From positions 1 to 22,649 of the forward strand of contig CAUABY010000006.1 in NCBI GenBank assembly GCA_958427375.1: a stretch of DNA of 22,649 bases, read 5' to 3'. Each line of letters opens with the position of its first letter. Positions within the stretch are counted from its first letter, which is position 1. Under the pieces are notes generated by a model that saw only the letters and a list, made by a program, of their open reading frames with translations, searched no databases and was not told where the DNA came from. A program made the translations under genes and the position numbers. This DNA comes from an uncultured Eubacteriales bacterium. GTDB lineage: Bacteria; Bacillota; Clostridia; Oscillospirales; Oscillospiraceae. Shown piece after piece: positions 6,018-13,387 of the stretch.

Positions 6018-7721
6018 TTATCTGAACAGGTCGTCAAAGCGGCTGAACAGCTCGTCCAAGTCCGCAGGGTCTGTGCGCGGGAGCTCTTCTTCCTCTTCCA
6101 CCACGCCGTTATAGCCGCCGTAATCGTCCATCTCGTCGTACTGGTTGTACTGCCCGTCATCATAGCCGTCCCGCGGCTGGGCGTCATAATTGTAACCATA
6201 ATCGTCCTGCGCCTCATACTCGTCAGGCTCGCCGTACTCATCATCCGGCGCGTATTCATCCTGCCGGTAGTGCGTGACCCGGCGCTCGGCCTGCCCGTCG
6301 CTGTTATAGCTGAGCCGCTGTGCGCGGCGCTGAGCCTGCTGCTGCATATCCCGGCGGCGCTGTGCCTCAATCTGGCGGCGCTCGCGGATATGGCGGCGGC
6401 GCAGTGCGCGGTAGCGCGCGACAAGCAGCAGATATGCCGCCGCGACAACGAGCACAATGATGATAAGCGTGATGACCCAGCCGCGGCTGAAGAAGCCCTT
6501 GAGCTGCTGCTTGATGAACTCAAGCTTGGAGAGCTTGACCTCGGTGGGGTTGGTGAGCTTTACAACGCCGTAATCCCTGCCGTCAGCGGAGATGCGAACC
6601 TCGCCCAGCTCCGTTCCGGCGGCAATGGGCGCGACGAGCTTGTCCTCATATACGTGTACCTCGGTCTGGATAGAGGCGTCGTCAATGTCGTTCGGCAGGA
6701 GCACGCGGATATCCTCCACCGGGCGGAGAATAACCTCACCGCCGCCCGCAGCAAGCTTCACCGCGGCCTTGTGCGAAAACTGAGAGGCGGAGAGAATCGT
6801 GCGGTAGGAGAAGTTATCAAAGGCCCAGTCATAGAGCGTGATGGTGTTGGTGAAGTTTTTGTACTCCGGCTCCTGCGTGTTCAGCTCACCGCCGCAGCCC
6901 ATGACAACGGCCAGGAGGTTGACGCCGTTTCGCTCAGCGGTGGAGACGAGGCAGTAACCTGCGGCACGGGTGTAGCCTGTCTTAACGCCGGACGCGCCCT
7001 CATAGAGGTAGTCGTGGCCGAGATTGTTTATGACCTGCTGAGCATAGTATGCGCCGTTTGAGACGAGGGCGTTGGAGTTATATATCTCGCGCGCCTCGCT
7101 CATGTTGGTGGGATCGGTGCGGTAATACTCAGCGTCGCAGATGGTGAGGAAATCCGGGTGGCCGACGGCCTCTTTCGTGATGAGGTACATGTCATAGGCC
7201 GTGGTATACTGCTCGTTGGACAGGCCGTGCGGGTCTAAAAAGTGAGTGCCGGTACAGCCCAGCTCGTCGGCGCGGGTATTCATCAGGTCGACAAAGGCGC
7301 TGATACTGCCGGAGATATAGGTGGCAAGGATATTGCAGGCCTCGCAGGCCGAGTGGACGACCGCACAATAGATAAGATCCTTATAGCTCATCGTCTCGCC
7401 GGGCTGGATGTTGGAGTTGCTGGCGTCCTCGCCCATGCCCTGCCATGCATCCGCCCCGGCAGTGACCATATCCTCCATGCGGCACTGCCCGCTTTCGACC
7501 GCTTCAATGGCGAGAAGCCCGGTCATTATCTTCGTCAGGCTTGCCATAGAGCGCTGCTCCTCAGCGTTCAGGGCGTACAGCACTTCGCCGGAGCTGAGAT
7601 CCGCCAGAAGCACGGCCTTTGCGTCCAGCGCCGGGTCATTGAGCGCGGCGGCCGACGGCGCAAAGACGGCGAGCGTGAGACAGATTAACAGTATAAGCGG
7701 AAAAATTTTAATTTTTTTCAT
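6018..7721 (-). CDS. D-alanyl-D-alanine carboxypeptidase with C-terminal membrane anchor and acidic tail
   Basis: A 567-residue penicillin-binding protein of the DacA/DacF type that trims the terminal D-Ala of peptidoglycan stem peptides outside the membrane. It has a signal peptide (about 1-27), SLTK with catalytic Ser61, and KTG at 247-249. The second motif, normally SxN, reads SAC at 124-126. After the peptidase and beta domains comes a membrane helix (about 416-435) and then about 130 residues: first Arg/Gln-rich, then very rich in Asp, Glu, Tyr and Gly, ending LDELFSRFDDLFR. Usual family members stop near 380-430 residues with an amphipathic or single helix, so the tail is extra. With a signal peptide and one later helix, it should lie in the cytoplasm. 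GGGAGAG precedes the ATG at 7721. A promoter is visible at 7846-7874. Confidence 0.93.
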   Translation of the reverse strand: MKKIKIFPLILLICLTLAVFAPSAAALNDPALDAKAVLLADLSSGEVLYALNAEEQRSMASLTKIMTGLLAIEAVESGQCRMEDMVTAGADAWQGMGEDASNSNIQPGETMSYKDLIYCAVVHSACEACNILATYISGSISAFVDLMNTRADELGCTGTHFLDPHGLSNEQYTTAYDMYLITKEAVGHPDFLTICDAEYYRTDPTNMSEAREIYNSNALVSNGAYYAQQVINNLGHDYLYEGASGVKTGYTRAAGYCLVSTAERNGVNLLAVVMGCGGELNTQEPEYKNFTNTITLYDWAFDNFSYRTILSASQFSHKAAVKLAAGGGEVILRPVEDIRVLLPNDIDDASIQTEVHVYEDKLVAPIAAGTELGEVRISADGRDYGVVKLTNPTEVKLSKLEFIKQQLKGFFSRGWVITLIIIVLVVAAAYLLLVARYRALRRRHIRERRQIEAQRRRDMQQQAQRRAQRLSYNSDGQAERRVTHYRQDEYAPDDEYGEPDEYEAQDDYGYNYDAQPRDGYDDGQYNQYDEMDDYGGYNGVVEEEEELPRTDPADLDELFSRFDDLFR

Positions 7722-7765
7722 TTTGCTCTCCCGTTTTGTTTAGGAATGTGGTAGAGTAATAACAC

Positions 7766-7812
7766 AAGTTGACGGAGGACACACCGCGTGTGCCATCGGG
7801 TTTTGTCAACTT
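7766..7812. other. Nested inverted repeat in the carboxypeptidase leader
   Basis: AAGTTGAC (7766-7773) pairs with GTCAACTT (7805-7812). A second small hairpin, CACAC/GTGTG with a 3-base loop, sits inside at 7780-7792. The element lies downstream of the predicted minus-strand start, so it would fold in the roughly 115-base leader of the carboxypeptidase mRNA. It could equally be a DNA operator between the divergent genes. No U-tract follows, so it is not a terminator. Confidence 0.5.
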
Positions 7813-7825
7813 TAAAATATGTTCA

Positions 7826-7853
7826 TTTAAAGACATACAATCTATAGTATAAT
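7826..7853 (+). promoter_or_regulatory. Candidate promoter of the second two-component operon
   Basis: TATAAT at 7848-7853 is a perfect -10 box. The best -35 is TTTAAA (7826-7831) with a 16-base spacer, which is weak. The -10 overlaps that of the opposite-strand promoter, so only one can be occupied at a time. The leader to the ATG at 7965 is about 105 bases. Confidence 0.45.
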
Positions 7854-7874
7854 ATAAATACACGAAAAAATCAA
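7846..7874 (-). promoter_or_regulatory. Promoter of the carboxypeptidase gene
   Basis: On the minus strand TTGATT (7869-7874) and TATACT (7846-7851) are 17 bases apart, a good housekeeping promoter. It points at the carboxypeptidase gene starting at 7721 and gives a leader of about 115 bases carrying the 7766-7812 inverted repeat. Confidence 0.6.
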
Positions 7875-7964
7875 CTGATGATGCTGGTGCTGTCGGCATC
7901 CGCCGAAAAAAGGCGGGCGCGGCTGGAAAACTTAAGATGCGCTTTGGCGGCGCGGAGGCTTGAC

Positions 7965-8651
7965 ATGAAGATACTGGTTGTTGACGACGAGAGACTGCTT
8001 GTAAAGGGCATTAAATTTAATCTTGAGAACGAGGGCTACACGGTGGACGCCTGCTATGACGGCGAGGAGGCCGTGAATCTGGCGCGCACGGGGGAGTATG
8101 ACCTCATCATCCTCGACCTTATGATGCCCAAAAAGGACGGGCTTCAGGCCTGTCAGGAGATAAGAAGCTTTTCCACGGTGCCCATCATCATGCTCACCGC
8201 GCGCTCCGAGCGGGCGGATTTGCTGGTGGGCTTTGAGAGCGGGGCGGACGACTATCTCACAAAGCCCTTTGACATACTTGAGCTGAAAGCGAGAGTGCGC
8301 GCGCTTTTGCGCCGCGCCTCGATTACGGCGCCCAGCGCTGTGCCCCTCTCCTCGGCCCTGACGCGCGGGCACATCACCGTTGACGAGGAGCGCCGCAGCG
8401 CGACCAAAAACGGCGAGCCAATTGAGCTGACGATGAAGGAATTTGACCTCATCCTCTTCCTTATGAAAAACCCCGGCCGCGTCTACTCGCGCGAAAACCT
8501 CCTGGACCTCGTATGGGGCTATGACTATCAGGGCGACACGCGCACGGTGGACGTACACATCCGCCGCCTGCGCGAAAAGCTTGAGCTTGACCCGGCAAAG
8601 CCCCGTTACATCGTGACGAAGTGGGGCGTGGGCTACTATTTTGCGGACTGA
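7965..8651 (+). CDS. OmpR/PhoB-family response regulator
   Basis: A 228-residue transcription factor. The receiver has VVDDE (5-9), phospho-acceptor Asp51 in ILDLMMP, Thr78 and Lys100 in TKPF. The winged helix carries LTMKEFDLILFLMKNPGRV and ends VTKWGVGYYF. The ATG at 7965 is used because GGAGG stands 6 bases before it; the frame is open back to 7878, but the earlier ATGs have no ribosome site. The kinase gene follows after 32 bases, so they form a pair. Overall resemblance is to PhoP/WalR-like regulators of phosphate or envelope homeostasis. The divergent wall-enzyme gene suggests an envelope role, which is inference only. Confidence 0.95.
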   Translation: MKILVVDDERLLVKGIKFNLENEGYTVDACYDGEEAVNLARTGEYDLIILDLMMPKKDGLQACQEIRSFSTVPIIMLTARSERADLLVGFESGADDYLTKPFDILELKARVRALLRRASITAPSAVPLSSALTRGHITVDEERRSATKNGEPIELTMKEFDLILFLMKNPGRVYSRENLLDLVWGYDYQGDTRTVDVHIRRLREKLELDPAKPRYIVTKWGVGYYFAD

Positions 8652-8683
8652 TAAAAACAAAGCGACGCGTTTTAGGGAATGAT

Positions 8684-10096
8684 ATGAAGAAATTAGAGCT
8701 ACACAGCCTTAAAGTGCAGTACATGGCCTTTATGACGGCGGTACTGCTTATACTGCTTTTGCTGCTCAACACTTTCCCGCTGACATCCTCGCGCGACAGT
8801 GTTTTTGAGGAGAAGCGCCGCGCGCTCGGCGGACAGGCGGCAACACTGTCCTCGTCGCTGGCAAACCTCGACCACCCGTCGGAGACGAGCATAGGCGATG
8901 TGCTCAAGCTTCTGGATGTGAGCGGCTATGCGCGCATCGCGGTAGTTGACGCGGACGGCAAGGTGCTGTATGATGACGGCGGCAGCACGGGCGGCACAAC
9001 ACAGCTTGATGATGTGCTCGCCGCGCTCGGCGGAAAGACGGTTTTCCGCTCCAGCTTTGAAAATTCCGCCTTTCTGAGCTCCTACGCCATGCCGATGTAC
9101 GCGCAGGGCACGATGCAGGGCGCGGTGTATCTCAGCGAGCACGACGCTGAGCGCGCGCAGATGATACTCGACATGCAAAGCCGTGTGCGTGTGACCTCGC
9201 TTGTCATCGTCATCGGCGCACTCATACTGGGCTGGATATTTGCAAACATAATTCTCAGCCGCATAGGAGAGCTTGTAAAGTCGATGCGCATCGTCGCCTC
9301 CGGCAACTATGGCTACCGCCTTGCAACGCGCGGGCGCGACGAGATAACGGAGCTGGGCGACGAGTTCAACATGCTCACCGAGCGTTTGGAGACGACCGAG
9401 CGCCAGCGCCGCCGCTTCGTATCCGACGCCTCGCATGAGCTGAAAACGCCGCTTGCCTCCATAAGACTTTTGGCGGACAGCATTGTGCAGAGCGAGAACA
9501 TGGACGCGGACACCGTGCGCGAATTTGTCACCGATATCGGCCACGAGGCCGAGCGGCTGCAGCGCACGACGGAAAAGCTCCTCGACCTCAGCCGCTTGGA
9601 TGACGACGTGCATATTGAACCGGAGCCGGTGGACATGAAACAGGTGTATTTTGACGTGCTTGTGCTGCTGCGCCCGCTGGCGAATGAGCACAGTGTGAAA
9701 ATACGCAGTGAGCTTGAGGATGGCTGTGTCGTCATGGCGACGGTGGACGATATGTTCCACATCATCTTCAACCTTGTGGAAAACGCCATCAAGTACAATG
9801 TTGAGGGCGGCAGCGTGAACGTCAGCCTCAAGGGCGACGAGGACAGTGTGCGCCTTGCCGTGGAGGACACCGGCATAGGCATCCCGGAGGAGGACCGATT
9901 TAATATCTTCGCGCGTTTTTATCGTGTGGATAAGGCGCGTTCAAGAGAGGCCGGCGGCAGCGGCCTTGGCCTGAGCATAGTGCATGACGCGGTGCAGATG
10001 CATGGCGGCAGCATAACGGTGGGGCCGAATAAGCCGCGGGGCTCAAGATTTATAGTCAAATTTCCAAGACCAACACAGGAGGAGACAGGAATATGA
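8684..10096 (+). CDS. Membrane sensor histidine kinase with HAMP domain
   Basis: A 470-residue kinase partnered with the regulator just upstream. Two membrane helices (about 13-33 and 170-191) enclose an extracellular domain of about 135 residues. Then come a HAMP linker, the HisKA motif SHELKTP with His251, the N-box NLVENAIKYN (363-372), DTGIGI (395-400) and SGLGLS (426-431). No PAS domain is evident. The start at 8684 is chosen because the family-like MKKLELHSLK begins there, with AGGGA upstream; an earlier ATG at 8621 lies inside the regulator gene. Its last four bases overlap the peptidase gene start (ATGA), showing coupling. Confidence 0.95.
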   Translation: MKKLELHSLKVQYMAFMTAVLLILLLLLNTFPLTSSRDSVFEEKRRALGGQAATLSSSLANLDHPSETSIGDVLKLLDVSGYARIAVVDADGKVLYDDGGSTGGTTQLDDVLAALGGKTVFRSSFENSAFLSSYAMPMYAQGTMQGAVYLSEHDAERAQMILDMQSRVRVTSLVIVIGALILGWIFANIILSRIGELVKSMRIVASGNYGYRLATRGRDEITELGDEFNMLTERLETTERQRRRFVSDASHELKTPLASIRLLADSIVQSENMDADTVREFVTDIGHEAERLQRTTEKLLDLSRLDDDVHIEPEPVDMKQVYFDVLVLLRPLANEHSVKIRSELEDGCVVMATVDDMFHIIFNLVENAIKYNVEGGSVNVSLKGDEDSVRLAVEDTGIGIPEEDRFNIFARFYRVDKARSREAGGSGLGLSIVHDAVQMHGGSITVGPNKPRGSRFIVKFPRPTQEETGI

Positions 10097-11172
10097 ACAA
10101 TGTAGAGAGAATACAGGCGCAGCTTGAGGTCAACGGGCTTGACGGCATACTCATAACCGACGAGAAGAACCAGCGCTATGCCTGCGGCTTCCCGTTCACG
10201 GACGGGGCGGTGCTTGTGTCGCGCGGCGGCGCGTGGCTGATTACGGACTCGCGCTACATAGAGGCCGCCGAGAAAACAGCGGGCGGCTGTGCCAAGGTCG
10301 TGATGTACGACGGCGCTCACGGGCTTATGGAGCATATAAAGGACATTATAGCCGCGCAGGGCATATCCCGCCTCGGCGCGGAAGAGGACAAGTGCAGCCA
10401 CGCGGAGTTCATGGGCTATGAGCGCGCGCTCGGCATGAAGCTTGAAAATGCGCAGATAATATTAAAGACCCTGCGCGCCGCCAAAAACGCGGAGGAGATT
10501 GCGGCCATGCGCGAGGCGCAGGCCATATCCGAGGCCGCGCTTGAAGAGACTTTGCACATCATCCGCCCCGGCATGACCGAGCGCGAGGTTGCCGCCGAAC
10601 TTGTCTACCGCATGCTTCGCCACGGCTCCGAGGGCAACTCCTTTGACCCCATTGTCGTCACCGGCAGCAAGACCAGCATGCCACACGGCGTGCCCGGCGA
10701 CAAGGTTATCGCCGACGGCGACTTTGTCACCATGGACTTTGGCAGCCTTAAAGAGGGCTACTGCTCCGATATGACGCGTACTGTCGCCATCGGCCACGCG
10801 ACCGACGAGATGAAAAACGTCTATGACATCGTCCTGCGCGCCCAGCTTGCGGGCATCGCGGCAGCCAAAGCGGGCATACCTGGCCGCGATATTGACGCCG
10901 CCGCGCGCGGCGTTATCAAAGACGCGGGCTACGGCGAGTACTTCGGCCATGGCTTCGGCCACTCCCTCGGCCTTGATATCCACGAGTGGCCGAGCGCGAA
11001 TCTGCGCGGCGCGGATCTCATGCCCGTGGGCGCGGTTGTCAGCGCGGAGCCCGGCATCTATCTCCCCGGCCGCTTCGGCGTGAGAATTGAGGACGTGATG
11101 ATAATTGAAGAAGGCGGCTGTGAGGTCATTACCAAAGCGCCCAAGGATTTCACGGTTCTCAATAACGGCTGA
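10093..11172 (+). CDS. Xaa-Pro dipeptidase/aminopeptidase, M24 family
   Basis: A 359-residue metallopeptidase that removes residues before proline. It has an N-terminal creatinase-like domain (1-125) and a C-terminal pita-bread domain holding all five dinuclear metal ligands: Asp215 (MDFG), Asp226 (SDMTRT), His290 (GFGHSLG), Glu319 (SAEPGIY) and Glu333 (RIEDV). His198 in the PHG motif is also in place. Length fits YqhT/PepQ-type enzymes of Firmicutes and it lacks a signal peptide, so it is cytoplasmic. It overlaps the kinase gene by 4 bases and precedes efp, the order known for yqhT-efp in Bacillus. Confidence 0.94.
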   Translation: MNNVERIQAQLEVNGLDGILITDEKNQRYACGFPFTDGAVLVSRGGAWLITDSRYIEAAEKTAGGCAKVVMYDGAHGLMEHIKDIIAAQGISRLGAEEDKCSHAEFMGYERALGMKLENAQIILKTLRAAKNAEEIAAMREAQAISEAALEETLHIIRPGMTEREVAAELVYRMLRHGSEGNSFDPIVVTGSKTSMPHGVPGDKVIADGDFVTMDFGSLKEGYCSDMTRTVAIGHATDEMKNVYDIVLRAQLAGIAAAKAGIPGRDIDAAARGVIKDAGYGEYFGHGFGHSLGLDIHEWPSANLRGADLMPVGAVVSAEPGIYLPGRFGVRIEDVMIIEEGGCEVITKAPKDFTVLNNG

Positions 11173-11204
11173 GGCGCGAAAACAGAGCGGGATGCAAAAA
11201 ATAC

Positions 11205-11233
11205 TTGCAATATAGCGATATATACTGTAAAAT
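11205..11233 (+). promoter_or_regulatory. Promoter of efp
   Basis: TTGCAA (11205-11210) and TAAAAT (11228-11233) are 17 bases apart. The region is A+T-rich and lies in the 137-base gap between the peptidase gene and efp, giving a leader of about 70 bases. Expression of efp can therefore be independent of the two-component operon. Confidence 0.65.
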
Positions 11234-11309
11234 AAATAAGCTAATTATATAAACATGTCGGCGTCACGCGGCGCCGGAGCACTGAATTGAGATATTGGAG
11301 GCCATTTTT

Positions 11310-11867
11310 ATGATTACAGCAGGCGATTTCAGAAACGGCGTTACTTTTGAGATGGACGGTCAGGTCATGCAGGTCGTCGAGTTCCAGCACGTCAAGCCCG
11401 GCAAGGGCGCGGCTTTCGTGCGCACCAAGATGAAGAACGTCATCACCGGCGCTGTCACCGAGACTTCTTTTAACCCCACTGCGAAGTTTGAGAATGCTAC
11501 CGTTGACCGTCAGACCATGGAGTACAGCTATGCGGACGGCAACCTCTATTACTTCATGAACCCTGAGACCTATGAGCTTGAGCCGATTGACGCTTCCGTT
11601 CTGGGCGACAACTTCAAGTTCGTCAAGGAAAACATGGAATGCACCATCTACTCCTACAAGGGCAAGGTCTTTAACGTTGAGCCCCCCTTCTTTGTAGAGC
11701 TTGAGGTCACCGAGACCGACCCCGGCTTTGCCGGCAACACCGCCACCAACGCCACCAAGCCCGCAACGCTTGAGACCGGCGCTGAGATTAAGGTTCCGCT
11801 CTTCATAGATGTCGGCGAGCGCATCAAGGTTGACACCCGCACCGGCGAGTACCTCAGCAGAGCGTAA
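11310..11867 (+). CDS. efp: Translation elongation factor P
   Basis: A 185-residue protein that binds between the ribosomal P and E sites and relieves stalling at polyproline runs. It begins MITAGDFRNG, the usual N-terminus. The N-terminal KOW-like domain has the tip loop HVKPGKGAA with Lys32, the position that is modified in other bacteria. Two OB-like domains follow, ending GERIKVDTRTGEYLSRA as in the family. Length is normal. The ATG at 11310 has GGAGG 8 bases upstream; a TTG at 11295 in the same frame is within the ribosome site and is not the start. Confidence 0.98.
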   Translation: MITAGDFRNGVTFEMDGQVMQVVEFQHVKPGKGAAFVRTKMKNVITGAVTETSFNPTAKFENATVDRQTMEYSYADGNLYYFMNPETYELEPIDASVLGDNFKFVKENMECTIYSYKGKVFNVEPPFFVELEVTETDPGFAGNTATNATKPATLETGAEIKVPLFIDVGERIKVDTRTGEYLSRA

Positions 11868-11927
11868 GGCGTATACCGCACCCGGTATATTCCGCGATTG
11901 AACTTTTTGTGATAGGAGGTTTTCATT

Positions 11928-12383
11928 ATGACTATTGTTGAAAAGGCAGCCTACTTAAAAGGGCTTACCGAAGGTCTTGGCGTCGGGGCTGACTCGAAAG
12001 AGGGCAAGCTCTGGGGCGCACTGTGTGATCTTGTTTCCGACATGGCGCATGAGATTGAGGATCTTCAGCAGTGCAATCTGGACTATGCCGATGTGCTTGA
12101 TGAGATTGGCGATGAGCTGAGCTATCTTGAAGAGCTCACCTGCGACCTCGACACGGAATACTGGGATGATGACGAGGACGACGAGGATGACGAGGACGAC
12201 GATGACGAGGAGCTTGAGTATGACGGCGTGCTGTACGACGTGACCTGCCCCGTCTGCGGTGAGGAGATTACCTTCGACGAGGATACGCTCGACGAGGGCA
12301 GTGTTGAGTGCCCCAACTGCGGCGAGGAGCTGGAGTTTGACCTTGACGGCATCACCGACGAGGATGACGAAAAGGACGACTAA
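11928..12383 (+). CDS. Acidic zinc-ribbon protein of unknown function (CD1247-like N-terminus)
   Basis: A 151-residue soluble protein with three parts. The first is a helical N-terminal domain of about 75 residues (MTIVEKAAYLKGLTEG start), which I recall as the CD1247-type domain of clostridia. Next is an almost purely Asp/Glu linker (about 80-97). Last is a zinc ribbon with CPVC (107-110) and CPNC (128-131), followed by another acidic end. It follows efp by 60 bases with a perfect AGGAGG, so co-transcription is likely. Only a short weak hairpin lies between (about 11880-11894). No catalytic motif is seen. The function is unknown. Confidence 0.88.
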   Translation: MTIVEKAAYLKGLTEGLGVGADSKEGKLWGALCDLVSDMAHEIEDLQQCNLDYADVLDEIGDELSYLEELTCDLDTEYWDDDEDDEDDEDDDDEELEYDGVLYDVTCPVCGEEITFDEDTLDEGSVECPNCGEELEFDLDGITDEDDEKDD

Positions 12384-12397
12384 GCCGCCCTTATGCC

Positions 12398-13267
12398 TCA
12401 CATTTTGAGCTGTCCGGGGTTCATGCCGAAAAAGTCCCTGAACGCCCTGTGAAAAGATGAATAATCCACAAAGCCGCTGTCCGCAGCGGCTTTGTTCGCG
12501 TTTACCCCCTCTCTGATAAGCCGCGCCGCGTACAAAAGCCGCCGCTGCCGCACATAGGCGTGTACCGTGCTGCCCGTCTGCGCCTTGAAAAGGCGCATGA
12601 AGTGATAGCGGCTTAGGTACACCCGCGCCGCCAGCGCGTCCACTGTCAGCTCGCGGGCCAAATTTTCATTTATGTAGGACAGCGTATCCTCAATCTTCGC
12701 GTCGCGCGCGGCGGCAGGCTGCTCCGGCGCGGCGGAGGATATGCGGCTGACGCAGACCAGAAGCTGCATCATCAGCGTGTCGCGCATGACCTGCGCGCCG
12801 AAAGCCTCATCACTGAGGCTTTTTTCATAGGCGGAGAGCGCTGCGGAGAGTGCCGCGCGCTGCTCATCATCCGGCGCAAGGCAGTGCTGCCCGGTCTTTT
12901 CCGCGCGGTCAAAGCAGTCCAGCAGCCCGGAGCCGGGCGCGGCACGGTCAAAGTAGCGCCGGTCAAGGTAGATGATAATGCGCTCATAGGGCACGGACTT
13001 GTCAATCAGCGCCTTGTGTATCATGTGGTGCTTGACCAAAAGCACATCCCAGGGGCGCAGTTTATATGTCGTGCCCTCCACGGCATAGTCGACCGCGCCT
13101 TCGAGGAGCAGCACTATCTTGTCAAAATCGTGAAAGTGGAAATCCCGTTCCTGCCCGGCGGTGTCGCGCAGGTGAAAGTAGCGGTAGTTCTCCCGCAGGT
13201 AGCCCTCGCGGGAATAGGCCTGTTCATTTTTCATCTTTTTTTCGCACCACGCGGCGCGTCCTCCCAT
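12398..13267 (-). CDS. AraC-family transcriptional regulator with cupin sensor domain
   Basis: A 289-residue regulator. A cupin-like ligand domain occupies roughly residues 30-110 (HFHDFDKIVLLLEG, then PWDVLLVKHHMIH). Two helix-turn-helix units follow at about 190-285 (LTVDALAARVYLSRYHFMRLFK and the conserved GFVDYSSFHRAFRDFFGMNPGQ). It is divergent from the symporter gene at 13388 and probably controls it, possibly in response to the transported acid. The start is uncertain: ATG 13267 has GAGGT 11 bases upstream, while ATG 13234 gives the more typical beginning MKNEQAYS but no ribosome site. Its 3' end lies 14 bases from the convergent zinc-ribbon gene with no terminator between them. Confidence 0.93.
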   Translation of the reverse strand: MGGRAAWCEKKMKNEQAYSREGYLRENYRYFHLRDTAGQERDFHFHDFDKIVLLLEGAVDYAVEGTTYKLRPWDVLLVKHHMIHKALIDKSVPYERIIIYLDRRYFDRAAPGSGLLDCFDRAEKTGQHCLAPDDEQRAALSAALSAYEKSLSDEAFGAQVMRDTLMMQLLVCVSRISSAAPEQPAAARDAKIEDTLSYINENLARELTVDALAARVYLSRYHFMRLFKAQTGSTVHAYVRQRRLLYAARLIREGVNANKAAADSGFVDYSSFHRAFRDFFGMNPGQLKM

Positions 13268-13328
13268 ACTGTGAATCTACCTCACTAATATACAGCACTT
13301 TTTGCAAGTTTTCAAGCACAAGCTGCAA

Positions 13329-13357
13329 TTTACTTTGCAATCAATTGCAAATATAAT
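13329..13357 (+). promoter_or_regulatory. Symporter promoter with internal palindromic operator
   Basis: TTTACT (13329-13334) and TATAAT (13352-13357) are 17 bases apart. The space between is filled by the perfect palindrome TTTGCAATCAATTGCAAA (13334-13351). TGCAA words also occur at 13303-13307 and 13324-13328 in the same orientation. This looks like an operator region for the divergent AraC-type regulator or another factor. Confidence 0.6.
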
Positions 13358-13387
13358 AGGGTCAAGAAATTGAAAAGGAGACCTATT

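Noticed and set aside
7768..7777. AGTTGACGGA shared between 7768 and 15925
   Set aside because: A ten-base match between two promoter regions containing TTGAC is plausible by chance; no further similarity extends from it.
7708..7899. Small minus-strand open frame upstream of the carboxypeptidase
   Set aside because: It spans both predicted promoters, has no ribosome site and overlaps the regulatory region; coding is unlikely.
7878..7964. N-terminal extension of the response regulator from the ATG at 7878
   Set aside because: The frame is open, but there is no ribosome site, and the extension precedes a canonical receiver beginning MKILVVDDE that has GGAGG 6 bases upstream.
8699..9760. A 353-codon open frame opposite the sensor kinase
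   Set aside because: Its composition (His, Ala, Arg, Val-rich) and lack of motifs mark it as the shadow of the kinase gene at 8684-10096.
12122..12355. Serine-rich open frame on the minus strand
   Set aside because: It is the complement of the Asp/Glu-rich linker of the zinc-ribbon gene; it has no ribosome site and is pure low complexity.
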